Shown: positions 7,752 through 17,728, numbered from the stretch's first letter. The stretch is DNA of 64,000 bases from Dyella acidisoli (GCF_030160295.1 NZ_BSOB01000025.1:158305-222304), one strand, 5' to 3'. A program made the numbers and translations. The notes: generated by a model from the letters alone, not told the origin.

Positions 7752-10253
7752 ATGAATGCGCCTTTGTTTCCGATCACCCCATTACTGCCTGACATCCGCG
7801 CCTCACTGGCCGCACAGCCACGCCTGGTGTTGGAAGCCCCGCCCGGTGCCGGCAAAACTACGCAGGTACCGCTGGCGTTGTGCAACGAAGCGTGGCTCGA
7901 AGGCAAGAAAATCGTGATGCTGGAACCGCGCCGCATCGCCGCGCGCGCAGCGGCGCAGTTCATGGCGCAGCAGTTGGGCGAGCAGGTTGGCCAAACGGTG
8001 GGTTATCGGATCCGCTTCGAATCACGCGTGAGTGCAGCCACGCGCATCGAAGTGGTGACCGAAGGCATTCTCACACGGTTGATCCAGGACGACCCCGAAC
8101 TCACCGGCATCGGTGCGATCCTGTTCGACGAATTCCATGAGCGGCATCTGGCCGGTGACCTTGGTGCTGCGTTAGCACTGGATATCCAGCACACCTTGCG
8201 ACCGGATCTGCGCATCGTGGTGATGTCGGCCACGCTCGATGGCGAACGCATTGCGCAATGGTTGGATGCGCCGCGTATCAGCAGTCCGGGGCGAAGCTTT
8301 CCGGTACGCATTGAATATCCACCTGCGCGTACGCAGGAAAGCACGGAGCAGCATCTGGTGCGCGTTGCACGACAGGCGCTGGAAGAAAATCCAGGCGATG
8401 TGCTCGCGTTCTTGCCAGGCCGCCGCGAAATTGCGCGTGTGCAAGGCATGATGCAGGCGCTGCAACGCGATGATCTTGAGGTCGTCGCGCTGCACGGCGA
8501 GCTCTCACTGGCCGAGCAGCAGCTTGCGTTGGCGCCAGCAGAAGAGGGCATGCGTCGCATCGTGCTGGCCACCAACGTGGCCGAATCCAGCGTGACGTTG
8601 CCAGGTATCCGTGCCGTGATCGATACGGGTTTGGCGCGAGAGCCACGCTTTGATCCGAACTCCGGCTTCACACGGTTAGAGGCGGTGAACATTTCGCAGG
8701 CCTCCGCTGATCAACGCGCAGGACGTGCGGGACGTGTCGCGGAAGGTGCGGCTTACCGTCTATGGCCGCAAAGCCGTCGCTTGGATGCTTCACGCACGGC
8801 GGAAATCATGCAGGCGGAATTGTCGGGACTTGCATTGGAGTTGGCGGCATGGGGCAGCGCAGAGTTGCCTTGGCTCGATCCACCGCCTGCCGGCGCCCTG
8901 GCGCAAGCGCGCGAATTGCTGGTGCGGCTTGGTGCACTCGATGCGCAAGGTCGCATTACTGCATTGGGCCGCCGCATGCTGGAACTCGGCGCAACGCCGC
9001 GTCTTGGCGCTGCTGCACTGCGCGCGCCGGAAACCTTGCATGCGCTGGTGGCGGATTTGCTCGCGCTGATGGAAGCTCGTTCCCCGCTGCGCGGCGAGCA
9101 AGCGCGTATCGATGATTTTCGCGCGCGTGTTACGGCGCTGCATGCATGGCGGGACCGGCGCAGTGCGACCGGTTCCAGCTATGGCGCGGATGCAGGTGCA
9201 CTGGCTGCTGTTGAACAAGCCAGCAAAGGCTGGCGTCAGCGGCTGGGTGTGCGCAGCTCCGCTAGCGGTGTACCGCACAGTCATGCTGTCGGCGATCTGT
9301 TGTTGCATGCCTTTCCCGATCGCATCGCGCGTCAGGATGAAAGCAATCCGTTGCGCTACACCCTCGCCAACGGCCGCGGCGCGCGTTTGCACGAACAGAC
9401 TGCACTGCTGGGTGAGCCGTGGCTGGTCGTGCTGGATCTTCGACATGAAGCACGCGACAGCTTGATATTCGCCGCGGCGCCGCTCGATCCACGTGTGTTG
9501 GAAGAAGACTATTCCGGACAATTCCAGCGCGTGCGCAACGTGCGTTGGAACGAAGAGCGCGCTGCAGTGGAAGCCTTCGAGGAAAGACGCTTCGCCGCCA
9601 TCGTGTTGGAGCGCCGCAGCGTTCCGGTGCAGCCGGAAGATGCCGTCCCTGCCTTGCTTGCTGCGGTTCGCCAACGCGGTCTCGACGCACTGCCTTGGAG
9701 CGAATCTGCGCGCCGCCTTCGCTTGCGCATGCAATCGCTGCGCGCGTGGATGCCAGAACTTGGGCTGCCGGATGTATCAGACACGCATTTGCTGGAAACC
9801 CTGGAAAACTGGCTGGCACCGTATCTACAAACCAAGCGCAAACTCGATGCGCTGTCGGAAGATGAGCTTTCCCAGGCACTCGCCGCCTTGTTCGACTACG
9901 AGCAGCGTAAGCACCTCGATGCCCAGGCGCCTGACAGCTTGACCGTGCCTAGCGGACAAACGCGCCGCCTCGAATACAGCCCAGGCGAGCCGCCAGTGCT
10001 GGCCGTGAAGCTGCAGGAACTGTTCGGCCTGGCCGACACGCCACGTGTGGCTGGAGGACGCGTTCCGGTCACGCTGCACCTGTTGTCGCCCGCGGGGCGT
10101 CCGATCCAGGTTACGCAGGATCTGCACGGATTCTGGGAGCGTACGTATCCGGAAGTGAAGAAGGAGCTGAAAGGGCGTTACCCCAAACATCCGTGGCCGG
10201 ACGATCCCTGGACTGCTACGCCGACGCATCGCGCGAAGCCAAGAGGAACATAG
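7752..10253 (+). CDS. hrpB: ATP-dependent helicase HrpB
   Basis: HrpB is a DEAH/RHA-family helicase found across Proteobacteria; its cellular role is poorly defined. ATG 7752 gives 833 residues, a normal length. The frame is open upstream but that part runs through a repeat, so I chose the start just before the conserved sequence. Walker A (APPGAGKTT, residues 29-37), motif II DEFH near residue 126 and motif III SATLDGE are present, as is the QRAGRAGR motif of helicase domain 2 near residue 320. The C-terminal HrpB domain ends in FWERTYPEVKKELKGRYPKH. It appears monocistronic, ending at a strong inverted repeat. Confidence 0.93.
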   Translation: MNAPLFPITPLLPDIRASLAAQPRLVLEAPPGAGKTTQVPLALCNEAWLEGKKIVMLEPRRIAARAAAQFMAQQLGEQVGQTVGYRIRFESRVSAATRIEVVTEGILTRLIQDDPELTGIGAILFDEFHERHLAGDLGAALALDIQHTLRPDLRIVVMSATLDGERIAQWLDAPRISSPGRSFPVRIEYPPARTQESTEQHLVRVARQALEENPGDVLAFLPGRREIARVQGMMQALQRDDLEVVALHGELSLAEQQLALAPAEEGMRRIVLATNVAESSVTLPGIRAVIDTGLAREPRFDPNSGFTRLEAVNISQASADQRAGRAGRVAEGAAYRLWPQSRRLDASRTAEIMQAELSGLALELAAWGSAELPWLDPPPAGALAQARELLVRLGALDAQGRITALGRRMLELGATPRLGAAALRAPETLHALVADLLALMEARSPLRGEQARIDDFRARVTALHAWRDRRSATGSSYGADAGALAAVEQASKGWRQRLGVRSSASGVPHSHAVGDLLLHAFPDRIARQDESNPLRYTLANGRGARLHEQTALLGEPWLVVLDLRHEARDSLIFAAAPLDPRVLEEDYSGQFQRVRNVRWNEERAAVEAFEERRFAAIVLERRSVPVQPEDAVPALLAAVRQRGLDALPWSESARRLRLRMQSLRAWMPELGLPDVSDTHLLETLENWLAPYLQTKRKLDALSEDELSQALAALFDYEQRKHLDAQAPDSLTVPSGQTRRLEYSPGEPPVLAVKLQELFGLADTPRVAGGRVPVTLHLLSPAGRPIQVTQDLHGFWERTYPEVKKELKGRYPKHPWPDDPWTATPTHRAKPRGT

Positions 10254-10256
10254 TTC

Positions 10257-10299
10257 GTTGGGTTACCCCCGGATCAAGTCCGGGGTAACCCAACCTACG
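10257..10299. repeat. Long hairpin repeat between convergent genes
   Basis: GTTGGGTTACCCC and its complement flank a centre reading GGATCAAGTCC; the right end extends into ACCTACG, linking it to the GTAGGTTGG family. It lies between the 3' ends of hrpB and the epimerase and could terminate both, although no T-tract follows. Confidence 0.65.
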
Positions 10300-10318
10300 A
10301 ATTGCGGCAAAGATGGAG

Positions 10319-11266
10319 TCACTTCACACAACCAAGACCGACCAACGTCGCGTGCAACGCCTTATCAATCGGCGTGTAAGGTTGCTCACCGAGAAACGCC
10401 ACCAACTTGGCATCATCCAGCTGGACCGTTTCTTTCCATAGATAACGCATCTTGCGCAGCTCGCGCAGCGTTTCCATGAACGGCGCGGCCAGTGCAGTCA
10501 GCCACCAGGGGAAGCGGCCAAGCGCGATGCGCGGGTTGTTGGTCGCGCGGCGAACTGCATCTGCCATCGCATGGCCATCCACCCAATAGCCACCGAAGTT
10601 GTAGACGTCGAAATCGGCCAGCGCATGCTCACGCCCAAGTAGCTTGGCGATTGTTTCCGCTACATCGGGCAGATAAGCCCATGCATGATGATGCGCGTAA
10701 TCCGCAGGGTAGCGAAGCGTCGTGACTGGCTTGCCGGGTTGCACCAAACCTTGCCCGAACCAGTTGTTGCCCGCGTGCGGCCCGATGAAGTCACCGCAAC
10801 GTAGGATCAGCGTGCGCACGCCGACATGTGTGGCCTCGGCCAGACGACGCTCCATTTCTGCGCGAATCTCACCCTTGCGCGTCTGAGGATGCTGCGGTGA
10901 ATCCTCACGTACCAATGGAAACGCATCGGGACCAAAGTTGTAGACCGTGCCCGGTAACACGATGCGTGCGTGGGCTGTCTTGGCGGCTTCGATCGTGTTG
11001 TCCAGCATTGGCAGCACAAGCGTGTCCCAATCGCGATAGCCGGGCGGATTCACCGCGTGCACGATCACGTCCACGCCGCTGGCGGCTGCGAGCACATCCG
11101 CACGCTGCATCGCATCGCCCTGGATCCAGGTGATGCCGTGTTGCTCGGTTGGCACGTTTCGCACCAGGGCACGCACCTGCCAGCCATGCCTTTTCAATGC
11201 CAGGCAGGTTTCACGGCCGATGCCGCCGTTGGCGCCAATCACTAATACTGTTCGAGATGTATGCAT
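10319..11266 (-). CDS. NAD(P)-dependent epimerase/dehydratase family protein
   Basis: A 315-residue short-chain/extended dehydrogenase. ATG 11266 is placed directly before the Rossmann fold; the N-terminus TVLVIGANGGIGRETCLAL has the dinucleotide-binding glycine motif GANGGIG. A hydrophobic strand IVLPGTVYNFG (about residue 100) marks the substrate half, with the Tyr in a YNFG context rather than a clear YxxxK, so catalytic class is uncertain. The substrate is unknown. It is divergent from a LysR-type regulator 90 bp away, which suggests that regulator controls it. Confidence 0.75.
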   Translation of the reverse strand: MHTSRTVLVIGANGGIGRETCLALKRHGWQVRALVRNVPTEQHGITWIQGDAMQRADVLAAASGVDVIVHAVNPPGYRDWDTLVLPMLDNTIEAAKTAHARIVLPGTVYNFGPDAFPLVREDSPQHPQTRKGEIRAEMERRLAEATHVGVRTLILRCGDFIGPHAGNNWFGQGLVQPGKPVTTLRYPADYAHHHAWAYLPDVAETIAKLLGREHALADFDVYNFGGYWVDGHAMADAVRRATNNPRIALGRFPWWLTALAAPFMETLRELRKMRYLWKETVQLDDAKLVAFLGEQPYTPIDKALHATLVGLGCVK

Positions 11267-11308
11267 GACTTCGACCTCCGTGGGATGGAGAAAGTCTGGC
11301 CCTGCTCC

Positions 11309-11358
11309 AGGCAAAAGAAAATTGCCTAATGATGTAGATCTGCTATACAAATATGTAT
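11309..11358. promoter_or_regulatory. Candidate LysR-type operator region
   Basis: Two inverted repeats lie in the 90-bp divergent spacer. AGGCAA-N7-TTGCCT at 11309-11327 has the LysR-box form (interrupted dyad with a T-N11-A frame). ATACA-N4-TGTAT at 11345-11358 overlaps the lysR start codon, as in negative autoregulation. Binding is inferred. Confidence 0.5.
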
Positions 11359-12307
11359 GGCTACCCAAGAACCCGGCTGGGAGTTGTACCGGTCCTTCCT
11401 TGCGGTCATGCGCGAAGGAAGCCTGTCTGGCGCGGCGCGCATGCTGGGCATGACGCAGCCCAGCCTGGGGCGGCATATCCGCGAGCTGGAAGAAACGCTG
11501 GGCGTATCGCTATTCGCCCGCTCACCGCAGGGCCTGTCGCCTACCGACCTGGCGCATGCCTTGCTGCCGCATGCGCAAGCGATGGCATCGGCGTCAGCCG
11601 CGCTGAAGCGTGCAGCGGCCACGCGCCACGACACGATCTCCGGCGTGGTACGCATTGCCGCCAGCGACATGATGGGCGTGGAGGTTCTGCCGCCCATGCT
11701 TGCGGCATTCCGTCAGGCGCATCCCGATGTAGTGATCGAACTCTCCCTTTCCAATCAAATGGAAAACCTGCTTCGTCGCGACGCTGACATCGCCATCCGC
11801 ATGGGCCGCCCTACCCAGGATGCGCTGGTTGCAAGAAACATCGGCAAGATCGCGATGGGCATGTATGCGCACAAGAGCTATGTGGCAACGCACGGACGTC
11901 CAAAAGCGTTGGCGGATCTCGCTGAGCACACGCTGATCGGTTTCGACCGTGAAACGGCCTATATCCGCAGCATGCGGCCGGCAAGCTTGCCCTATACACG
12001 TGAGCACTTTGCATTGCGCACGGACAACGATCTTGCCGCGTTGGCCGCGCTGCGCGCAGGTTACGGACTCGCCATTTGCCAGTGCGGCATCGCGCAGCGC
12101 GATCCCGCATTGCTCCGCGTATTGGCAGACAGCTTTGAATTGCATATGGATACATGGGTGGCCATGCATGAGGACTTGCGTCGTAGCGCGCTTATGCGTG
12201 CGCTGTACGACCATCTCGCCACGGCGCTGATCGACTACGCCACGTCCGCCGTGTCGACCAAGAAGCGAGCTCAAGCACGCTCGCTTCGAGCGCCAACGAA
12301 ACGTTGA
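11357..12307 (+). CDS. LysR-family transcriptional regulator
   Basis: A 316-residue LysR-type regulator. The N-terminal winged helix-turn-helix occupies about residues 8-65 (REGSLSGAARMLGMTQPSLGRHIRELEETLGVSLF), with Gly in place of the more usual Ser after SL. The effector-binding domain starts near residue 95 (GVVRIAASDMMGVEVLPPMLAAF). The C-terminus is Lys/Arg-rich. It is transcribed away from the epimerase gene, so autoregulation and control of that neighbour are likely. The effector cannot be deduced. Confidence 0.88.
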   Translation: MATQEPGWELYRSFLAVMREGSLSGAARMLGMTQPSLGRHIRELEETLGVSLFARSPQGLSPTDLAHALLPHAQAMASASAALKRAAATRHDTISGVVRIAASDMMGVEVLPPMLAAFRQAHPDVVIELSLSNQMENLLRRDADIAIRMGRPTQDALVARNIGKIAMGMYAHKSYVATHGRPKALADLAEHTLIGFDRETAYIRSMRPASLPYTREHFALRTDNDLAALAALRAGYGLAICQCGIAQRDPALLRVLADSFELHMDTWVAMHEDLRRSALMRALYDHLATALIDYATSAVSTKKRAQARSLRAPTKR

Positions 12308-12333
12308 CGATACATGGCAGCTAGACTGTGCCC

Positions 12334-13032
12334 ATGAACGATGCAAGCCCGCTCAACCGTTACCAGTTGGCTGAATTGGGCGCGATGCTGGCCGAGCCGG
12401 CGCGCGCTGCGATTCTGCTTGCGCTGATGGATGGCACGATGCGCCCAGCTGGTGAACTGGCCGAAATTGCAGGGGTGAGCGCCGCAACGGCCAGTGCGCA
12501 CCTGAAGCGGCTGCTCGATGGCGGCTTGCTTGGCCTGCACGAACAGGGGCGTCACCGCTATTTCCGCTTGGCCAACGACGATGTGGCGGCATGGTTGGAA
12601 GCCATGGCTTTGCCACATGCCACTCGCGTGACACCCAAGACCGCTCCACGAGACCCCATGCTGTGCCGTGCACGCACCTGTTATCGCCATCTCGCTGGAC
12701 AACTCGGTGTTGCGCTGTGCGAAGCGTGGCTGCATCGCGGATGGTTGCGTGCAAACAGCGATGGCATGTGTCTGCTTCCCGAGGCTGCTGACGCCTTGGT
12801 GCACGCCGGTTGGCAAGCAGCATCGACGCAACAGTTGCTGCATCTGCATGGACGCGGCTGCCTGGATTGGACGGAGCGTCGCCTGCATTTGGGCGGCGCA
12901 CTGGGTGTTGCCATCACCAGCGCCATGCTCGATGCGGGTTGGTTGCGACGTGCGCCACGCAATCGCGCCTTGCTGCCGACGCCGGATGGCTTGCGCAGAC
13001 TCGCCGCACTCGGTGTGCGTATCGATCCGTGA
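12334..13032 (+). CDS. ArsR-family helix-turn-helix regulator
   Basis: About 232 residues. The N-terminal 80 form an ArsR-type winged helix (ELGAMLAEPARAAILLALMDG, then AGELAEIAGVSAATASAHLKRLLDGGLL). The remaining 150 are not metal-site sequence: they form an additional domain with several Cys and His residues (MLCRARTCYRHLAGQLGVAL) found in longer ArsR-like proteins of Proteobacteria. A GTG at 12328, better spaced from the GGCAG upstream, is an alternative start. It follows lysR by 26 bases and could be cotranscribed with it. The ligand is unknown. Confidence 0.8.
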   Translation: MNDASPLNRYQLAELGAMLAEPARAAILLALMDGTMRPAGELAEIAGVSAATASAHLKRLLDGGLLGLHEQGRHRYFRLANDDVAAWLEAMALPHATRVTPKTAPRDPMLCRARTCYRHLAGQLGVALCEAWLHRGWLRANSDGMCLLPEAADALVHAGWQAASTQQLLHLHGRGCLDWTERRLHLGGALGVAITSAMLDAGWLRRAPRNRALLPTPDGLRRLAALGVRIDP

Positions 13033-13707
13033 ATGTTCATGCGTTAGCGGGCATTCATGCTTGTAAGTGCGTGTTTCACACGTGTGATGGAACAAACAAC
13101 AAATTGGATCGTGCAAACGTGAAGAAACAGTGCACATATTTCCGCAAATAGTTGCAGCGCGGTGACATAAGGGCGTGCAACGATTAGTCCTGTTTATGGC
13201 GTGAATCGATGTGCTGGGAAGATTTTGCACGCACAGTCCGGCGGAAGGAGTGCAATGCAGAGCCTGCTTGTCGGCTCCGATAGAGGTTTCTTTGATAGCC
13301 GCGCAATGAAACGCAGATGTCCTCAGGCGAAGCAGGCGAGTTCAAACGATAGAGAAAGCATATCGAGTATGGTGAATTTCGCGTATGCACGCTTTCTGCG
13401 ATGCAGTTCCACCTCGTCTGCTTGACGCTGAATTTTTCGCTCGATACTTTCGAAAACATTCGCTGCATGGAATGAGCGGCGAATGATTCCGTAGCGATGC
13501 GGGCTTTCTTGGGGATGCATCGCTTGAGCGCTGCAATCGGCACTGCCCGCAACGGGAGCGCAGGGGGAGCAGCAGCACGCCGGTGCTCGGGGATCGCAAG
13601 CGCAGCATTGTTCCAACGGCGTCGCGTATGAGCGCGACATTCACTGTCATGAGGTACGCGCGACCTCAGAAGGTTCGCTCGTGCTCAACAATCCTGGGGA
13701 GTGAGAT
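13033..13707. other. 675-bp gap upstream of the S53 protease
   Basis: No convincing gene. The sequence is visibly less GC-rich than its surroundings. It holds a perfect 12-bp palindrome TCACACGTGTGA (13076-13087) and a hairpin with arms GCGATGC/GCATCGC (about 13494-13525). Short open frames on the minus strand have no recognisable protein character. It probably contains the protease promoter and 5' leader and perhaps decayed sequence. Confidence 0.4.
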
Positions 13708-16137
13708 ATGTTTAGCCGTTTTCGTCACAAGGCCATGCTTGTTGCATTGGGTCTGGTTGCGGTCAACGCTGTTTACGTGCAGGCGAAGCCACTACCGGAC
13801 GCAGGCAACATCGCAGCGGCGAGCACTGCCGCCATGGTCAACCTCCATCCCGCCGTCAGCTTGCGTAGCACCGATCGCGTTGTGGGGGCTTTGGAGTTTT
13901 CGCATCCGATGCACGCGGTGGTTACGCTGAAACTGCGTAACGAGCAGCAACTCGACAGCTACATTGCAAAGCCCGGCTTCAAGCCACTGACCTCCGAGCA
14001 ATTCAATGCGCAATACGCACCCACGGCGGAGCAGGCGCAAGCAGTGGCCGATTACCTGACCAAGGCCGGCTTTACCAATGTAAAGATCGCACCCAATCGT
14101 GCGTTGGTGGAGGCCGACGGGCACGCGGATAGCGCGCAGGCCGCCTTCAATACCACCTTCGTGCATGTGAAAACACAAGAAGGCCGGGATGCCTTTGCCA
14201 ATAACAGCCCCGTACAGATTCCCAGCAATCTGCAAGGTATCGTCAAATCGGTGCTAGGCATGCAGAACGTGCACATGGCACATGTGTTTGCGAAGCGGCT
14301 CAATCCCAACGTCGTGCACGGCAATAACGTACATCCGCTGGCGTCGGGCTCGGCGGTTGGACACGCACCCTCCGATTTCCCAGCGGACTACGGCGCCAGC
14401 GGTATGGCAAACGTAACGTCCGTAGCAGTCGGTTCGGTGTCTTCGGGCAGCATGAGCAATATCACAAGCGATCTGGCTGCAACGTATCCGAGCGTCGCGG
14501 TGACGTACAAAGGCAGCACCAGTGGCACCAGCACCAGCGGCGATGGCGAATGGGATCTGGATAGCCAGGACATCATCGCGTTCACCGGTGTGTCGAAGTA
14601 CTACTTCTACGTCGCTACTGATCTGACCGATGCCAGTCTGCAAACCGACTACAACCTGGTCGTTTCGGACAATCTTCTCAAGGCCATCGACGTCTCGCTT
14701 GGCGAGTGTGAAACCTCTGCGCAGTCGAGCGGTGCTGCCGCCTCGAACGACACCACCTTCAAGCAGGCGGTCGCGCAGGGCCAGACATTCTTCGTTTCGT
14801 CGGGCGACTCCGGCGCGGATGAATGCGGCAACGGCGGCGTCACACCAAGCTGGCCGGCCAGTTCGGCCTATGTCACCGCGGTGGGCGGTACCGAGCTGTT
14901 CACAAGCCCGAATACCACCTGGCAGAACGAAACAGTGTGGAATGAGCTCGCCTCGAACGAAGGCGCGACCGGCGGCAGCCCTAGCACGTTCGAGCCGATT
15001 CCGAGCTGGCAGCAGGGCGTGGCCGGCATCACCAACCAAACGTATCGTGGCGTGCCCGACATTGCCTTCGACGCCGATCCGAACAGCGGCGCGCTGGTCT
15101 ACGTGGACGGCCAGGCTAACCAGCAAATCGGCGGCACCAGCCTTGCCGCTCCGCTGGCGGTAGGTATGTGGGCGCATGTGTTGCAAGCCAACGGCACCAG
15201 CCTGGGCTTTGCGGCACCGGTGCTTTACAAGGTTGCGCAGTCGTCATCGAGCAACTACGCCGCTGCGTTCCACGATGTGACCTCGGGCAACAACAGTGGC
15301 GAAACCGCCGGCACCGGTTGGGACTACACCACTGGCTGGGGTAGCGTGAACGTCAGCCAGTTCAGCAGCCTGGCGGGTGGTGGATCGTCGGGCGGCGGCA
15401 GCCCTGTTGCCAGCTTCACGGACAGCGTGAGCGGTCTGACGGCGACTTTCACCAACACGTCCACGGATAGCGGCGGCACCATCAACGCATACTCCTGGAC
15501 CTTTGGTGATGGCGGCACGTCGACCACGGCCAGCCCCAGCCATACCTATACCGCGGCTGGTACCTACACCGTAACGCTGAAGGTGACCGATAACACCGGT
15601 GCCAGCAACAGCAGCAGCCAGTCGGTAACGGTAAGCAGCGGCGGTGGTGGCTCCGTGCAGGTGATCGCCAATCCGGACTTCACCAACGGCACGTCATGGA
15701 CGGCGAGCTCGGGCGTACTCTGCAGCAGCCAAAGCAGCAGTGCCGACTACTGCACGGGCGAGAGTCCGTACACCGGCAATTGGTTCATGTGGCTGGATGG
15801 CTATAGCGTCGCGCATACGGATACCTTGTCGCAGTCCGTGACCATTCCGTCCGGACATACGACGGCGACGTTGACCTATCAGTTGCACATCGATACTTCG
15901 CAGACCTCATCGTCGGCCATCGATACATTGAAGGTGCAGGCGATCAGCGGCAGTACCACCACCACGCTTGCCACGTATTCCAACCTCAATGCCAATTCGG
16001 GATACGCGTCCCATTCGGTGAACGTCAGCTCGCTGATCGGCAAGACCTTCACCTTGAAGTTCACGGGTACGCAGAAAGGGACCAACGGCAACGAAACCTC
16101 ATTCGTGGTGGGTGAGGTCAAGTTGAACGCGCAGTAA
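13708..16137 (+). CDS. Secreted S53 (sedolisin-type) serine-carboxyl peptidase with PKD domain
   Basis: An acid-active extracellular endopeptidase by family. The 809-residue protein has a signal peptide (residues 1-26, ending VQA), a prodomain (about 45-190) and the S53 catalytic domain (about 215-560). Visible catalytic residues are the Glu/Asp pair in GEWDLDSQ (near 280 and 284), SGDSGAD (near 364, oxyanion-hole Asp) and the nucleophile in GGTSLAAPL (near 477). A PKD domain follows (about 562-645, YSWTFGDGGTSTTASPSHTY), then a 150-residue domain beginning VIANPDFTNGTSW that resembles C-terminal binding domains of secreted peptidases. A GGGGAG precedes ATG 13708. It is a plausible substrate of the type II system, an inference. 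Confidence 0.93.
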   Translation: MFSRFRHKAMLVALGLVAVNAVYVQAKPLPDAGNIAAASTAAMVNLHPAVSLRSTDRVVGALEFSHPMHAVVTLKLRNEQQLDSYIAKPGFKPLTSEQFNAQYAPTAEQAQAVADYLTKAGFTNVKIAPNRALVEADGHADSAQAAFNTTFVHVKTQEGRDAFANNSPVQIPSNLQGIVKSVLGMQNVHMAHVFAKRLNPNVVHGNNVHPLASGSAVGHAPSDFPADYGASGMANVTSVAVGSVSSGSMSNITSDLAATYPSVAVTYKGSTSGTSTSGDGEWDLDSQDIIAFTGVSKYYFYVATDLTDASLQTDYNLVVSDNLLKAIDVSLGECETSAQSSGAAASNDTTFKQAVAQGQTFFVSSGDSGADECGNGGVTPSWPASSAYVTAVGGTELFTSPNTTWQNETVWNELASNEGATGGSPSTFEPIPSWQQGVAGITNQTYRGVPDIAFDADPNSGALVYVDGQANQQIGGTSLAAPLAVGMWAHVLQANGTSLGFAAPVLYKVAQSSSSNYAAAFHDVTSGNNSGETAGTGWDYTTGWGSVNVSQFSSLAGGGSSGGGSPVASFTDSVSGLTATFTNTSTDSGGTINAYSWTFGDGGTSTTASPSHTYTAAGTYTVTLKVTDNTGASNSSSQSVTVSSGGGGSVQVIANPDFTNGTSWTASSGVLCSSQSSSADYCTGESPYTGNWFMWLDGYSVAHTDTLSQSVTIPSGHTTATLTYQLHIDTSQTSSSAIDTLKVQAISGSTTTTLATYSNLNANSGYASHSVNVSSLIGKTFTLKFTGTQKGTNGNETSFVVGEVKLNAQ

Positions 16138-16178
16138 GTGCTTAAAGGGGCGTGCAAGGATGCACGTTGTGGGCGGGC

Positions 16179-16201
16179 AGGGCTGTCGTAACGGCAGCCC
16201 T
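16179..16201. terminator. Possible hairpin terminator between convergent genes
   Basis: AGGGCTGTCG-TAA-CGGCAGCCCT forms a 10-bp stem with one wobble pair, 40 bases after the protease stop. There is no T-tract on either strand, so termination would be weak or factor-assisted. Confidence 0.35.
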
Positions 16202-16272
16202 GCTATAAGAGCCTGCTCCATATCTCTCAGCGGCTATGCGAACCACGCTTAGATATCGAACAGATTCTTACG

Positions 16273-17586
16273 TCAGAACGCAATGCTGGTCTTCAGGCCA
16301 AGCACGAATGCGTTACGGTTTTGCGTGACGCCACCAGGGTTGACCACGTATTGCAGATTCGGTCGTACGCTGAGCGAAGGAATGCGCTGCCAGTCGTAGA
16401 ACACTTCGGTGGCGAGTTCGTAAGTGTCCGCCACAGGCGTCGGCGCATCGGGATGAAGTACGTTATATAGCCGTGCATAGCGAACCAGCTCGTTGCTGCC
16501 GCGCGTGGTACCTATGGCAACACCGATCCTATCTTTGGCCCGATTGAACGGGCCATTGAACATCGCGCCCAGCGCGAACTGCCGATCAACCGGTGACGTG
16601 CTGCTGTCTGCCATGGTGGCGTTGAAGAACAGGCTAAGACCCTTCCCACCCGCTTCGCCGGTGACCTGCTGCTGCAACGAAACGTAGCCACCGTGGCGCG
16701 CGCTTTCCTGCAAGGGGGCTTCGCCTGTGAGCGCAATCGGCTGGTTATTCACGTCGTAATAGAGATGTTCGCCACCGGCATTGTTGTACCAGCCGCCGAG
16801 CTTGTAGCTGCCTGGCAGGCCATTGATGGCTGGCGTCCAGCCGAATTCGAGTGGCAATAGGACACCGGTGGTGCCGCCAGGGAAGCTGAGTTTCCAGCCA
16901 TTGCTGCGCGCCCAGGTGTTGTCGACATAGCGCGGATTGAGCTGATACGCGCCCAGCTTCACGTAGGTCTGGTCGGTGGTGTTCCACTTCAGCGTAGTGG
17001 TCCATTGACTCACCGGCCAGTTGATCCAGTAGTCACCCACGATATTGCCGGGTTGGGAACCGCAAAAGGTGAGGTTTTGGAAGTCGCAGTTGAGGCTGTC
17101 GAAATCGGTACCGACCGGCAGTCGGCCCGCGCGCCATTCAAGTTTGTCGTCGAAGAATTTCTGCGTGAGCGCAAAAATGGTCAGATGCCAGGTCTGGCCG
17201 CGGCCATACACCTCCTGCACCTGCTGGTAAACGCCAAGGCCGGCATCATCACTGAGATTGCGGCCGTTGCGATTAGTGACGACAAGTTGGAATTCACCCC
17301 CTTGCCAACCCCACAGCTTGTTCAGATCGAGTGTGCTGCCGAACGACCATTGATCGGAGTAGCGCGTGATCTGCTTTTTGCCGCCACTGAAGTTGTGCGC
17401 GGCTTCGCCCGTGTAACCAAAATCGAAGGTGATGCCTCGTTCGGCGAGACGTGTGCGTTCACCGTTCCAGTCACCGAACAGATACGGCGAATCATTCGTG
17501 GCGAAAGCGGGTGCGGCGGCAAATCCAAGCAGGGCGGTGAGAATACGGACAGCAGATGCTGTCTTCGAACGATGCGGCATTTCCAT
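16273..17586 (-). CDS. OprB-family carbohydrate-selective porin
   Basis: An outer-membrane 16-stranded porin for sugars by family. ATG 17586, preceded by GGAG, gives 437 residues with a signal peptide ending AAPAFA. The mature start DSPYLFGDWNGERTRLAERGITFDFGYTGE is typical of OprB, as are NGRNLSDDAGLG, LGGWYNNAG and the C-terminal strand ending in Phe (VLGLKTSIAF). It lies downstream of iolA on the same strand, across a repeat element, so it may have its own promoter. A role in outer-membrane uptake of inositol is suggested only by location. Confidence 0.88.
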   Translation of the reverse strand: MEMPHRSKTASAVRILTALLGFAAAPAFATNDSPYLFGDWNGERTRLAERGITFDFGYTGEAAHNFSGGKKQITRYSDQWSFGSTLDLNKLWGWQGGEFQLVVTNRNGRNLSDDAGLGVYQQVQEVYGRGQTWHLTIFALTQKFFDDKLEWRAGRLPVGTDFDSLNCDFQNLTFCGSQPGNIVGDYWINWPVSQWTTTLKWNTTDQTYVKLGAYQLNPRYVDNTWARSNGWKLSFPGGTTGVLLPLEFGWTPAINGLPGSYKLGGWYNNAGGEHLYYDVNNQPIALTGEAPLQESARHGGYVSLQQQVTGEAGGKGLSLFFNATMADSSTSPVDRQFALGAMFNGPFNRAKDRIGVAIGTTRGSNELVRYARLYNVLHPDAPTPVADTYELATEVFYDWQRIPSLSVRPNLQYVVNPGGVTQNRNAFVLGLKTSIAF

Positions 17587-17728
17587 TGCGGACTCCAGCA
17601 GAAATGATGGGGACGACTTAGGTCTTGGAGTTCCCATTTTTCCGAGGGCTTTGGTGCAATGCTTTCAGACATATACGAAAAAGGCGCTATGCGTGGTGTA
17701 AGCACATGCCTACCGAACTCACACTGAT

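Noticed and set aside
13076-13087. TCACACGTGTGA as a CRP/Clp site for the protease
   Set aside because: The half-sites are in the wrong order and spacing for TGTGA-N6-TCACA, and the site is over 600 bases from the protease start.
13184-13552. 122-codon minus-strand frame in the gap before the S53 protease
   Set aside because: No motif, no ribosome binding site, and several alternative frames of similar length in the same stretch; it is more likely non-coding.
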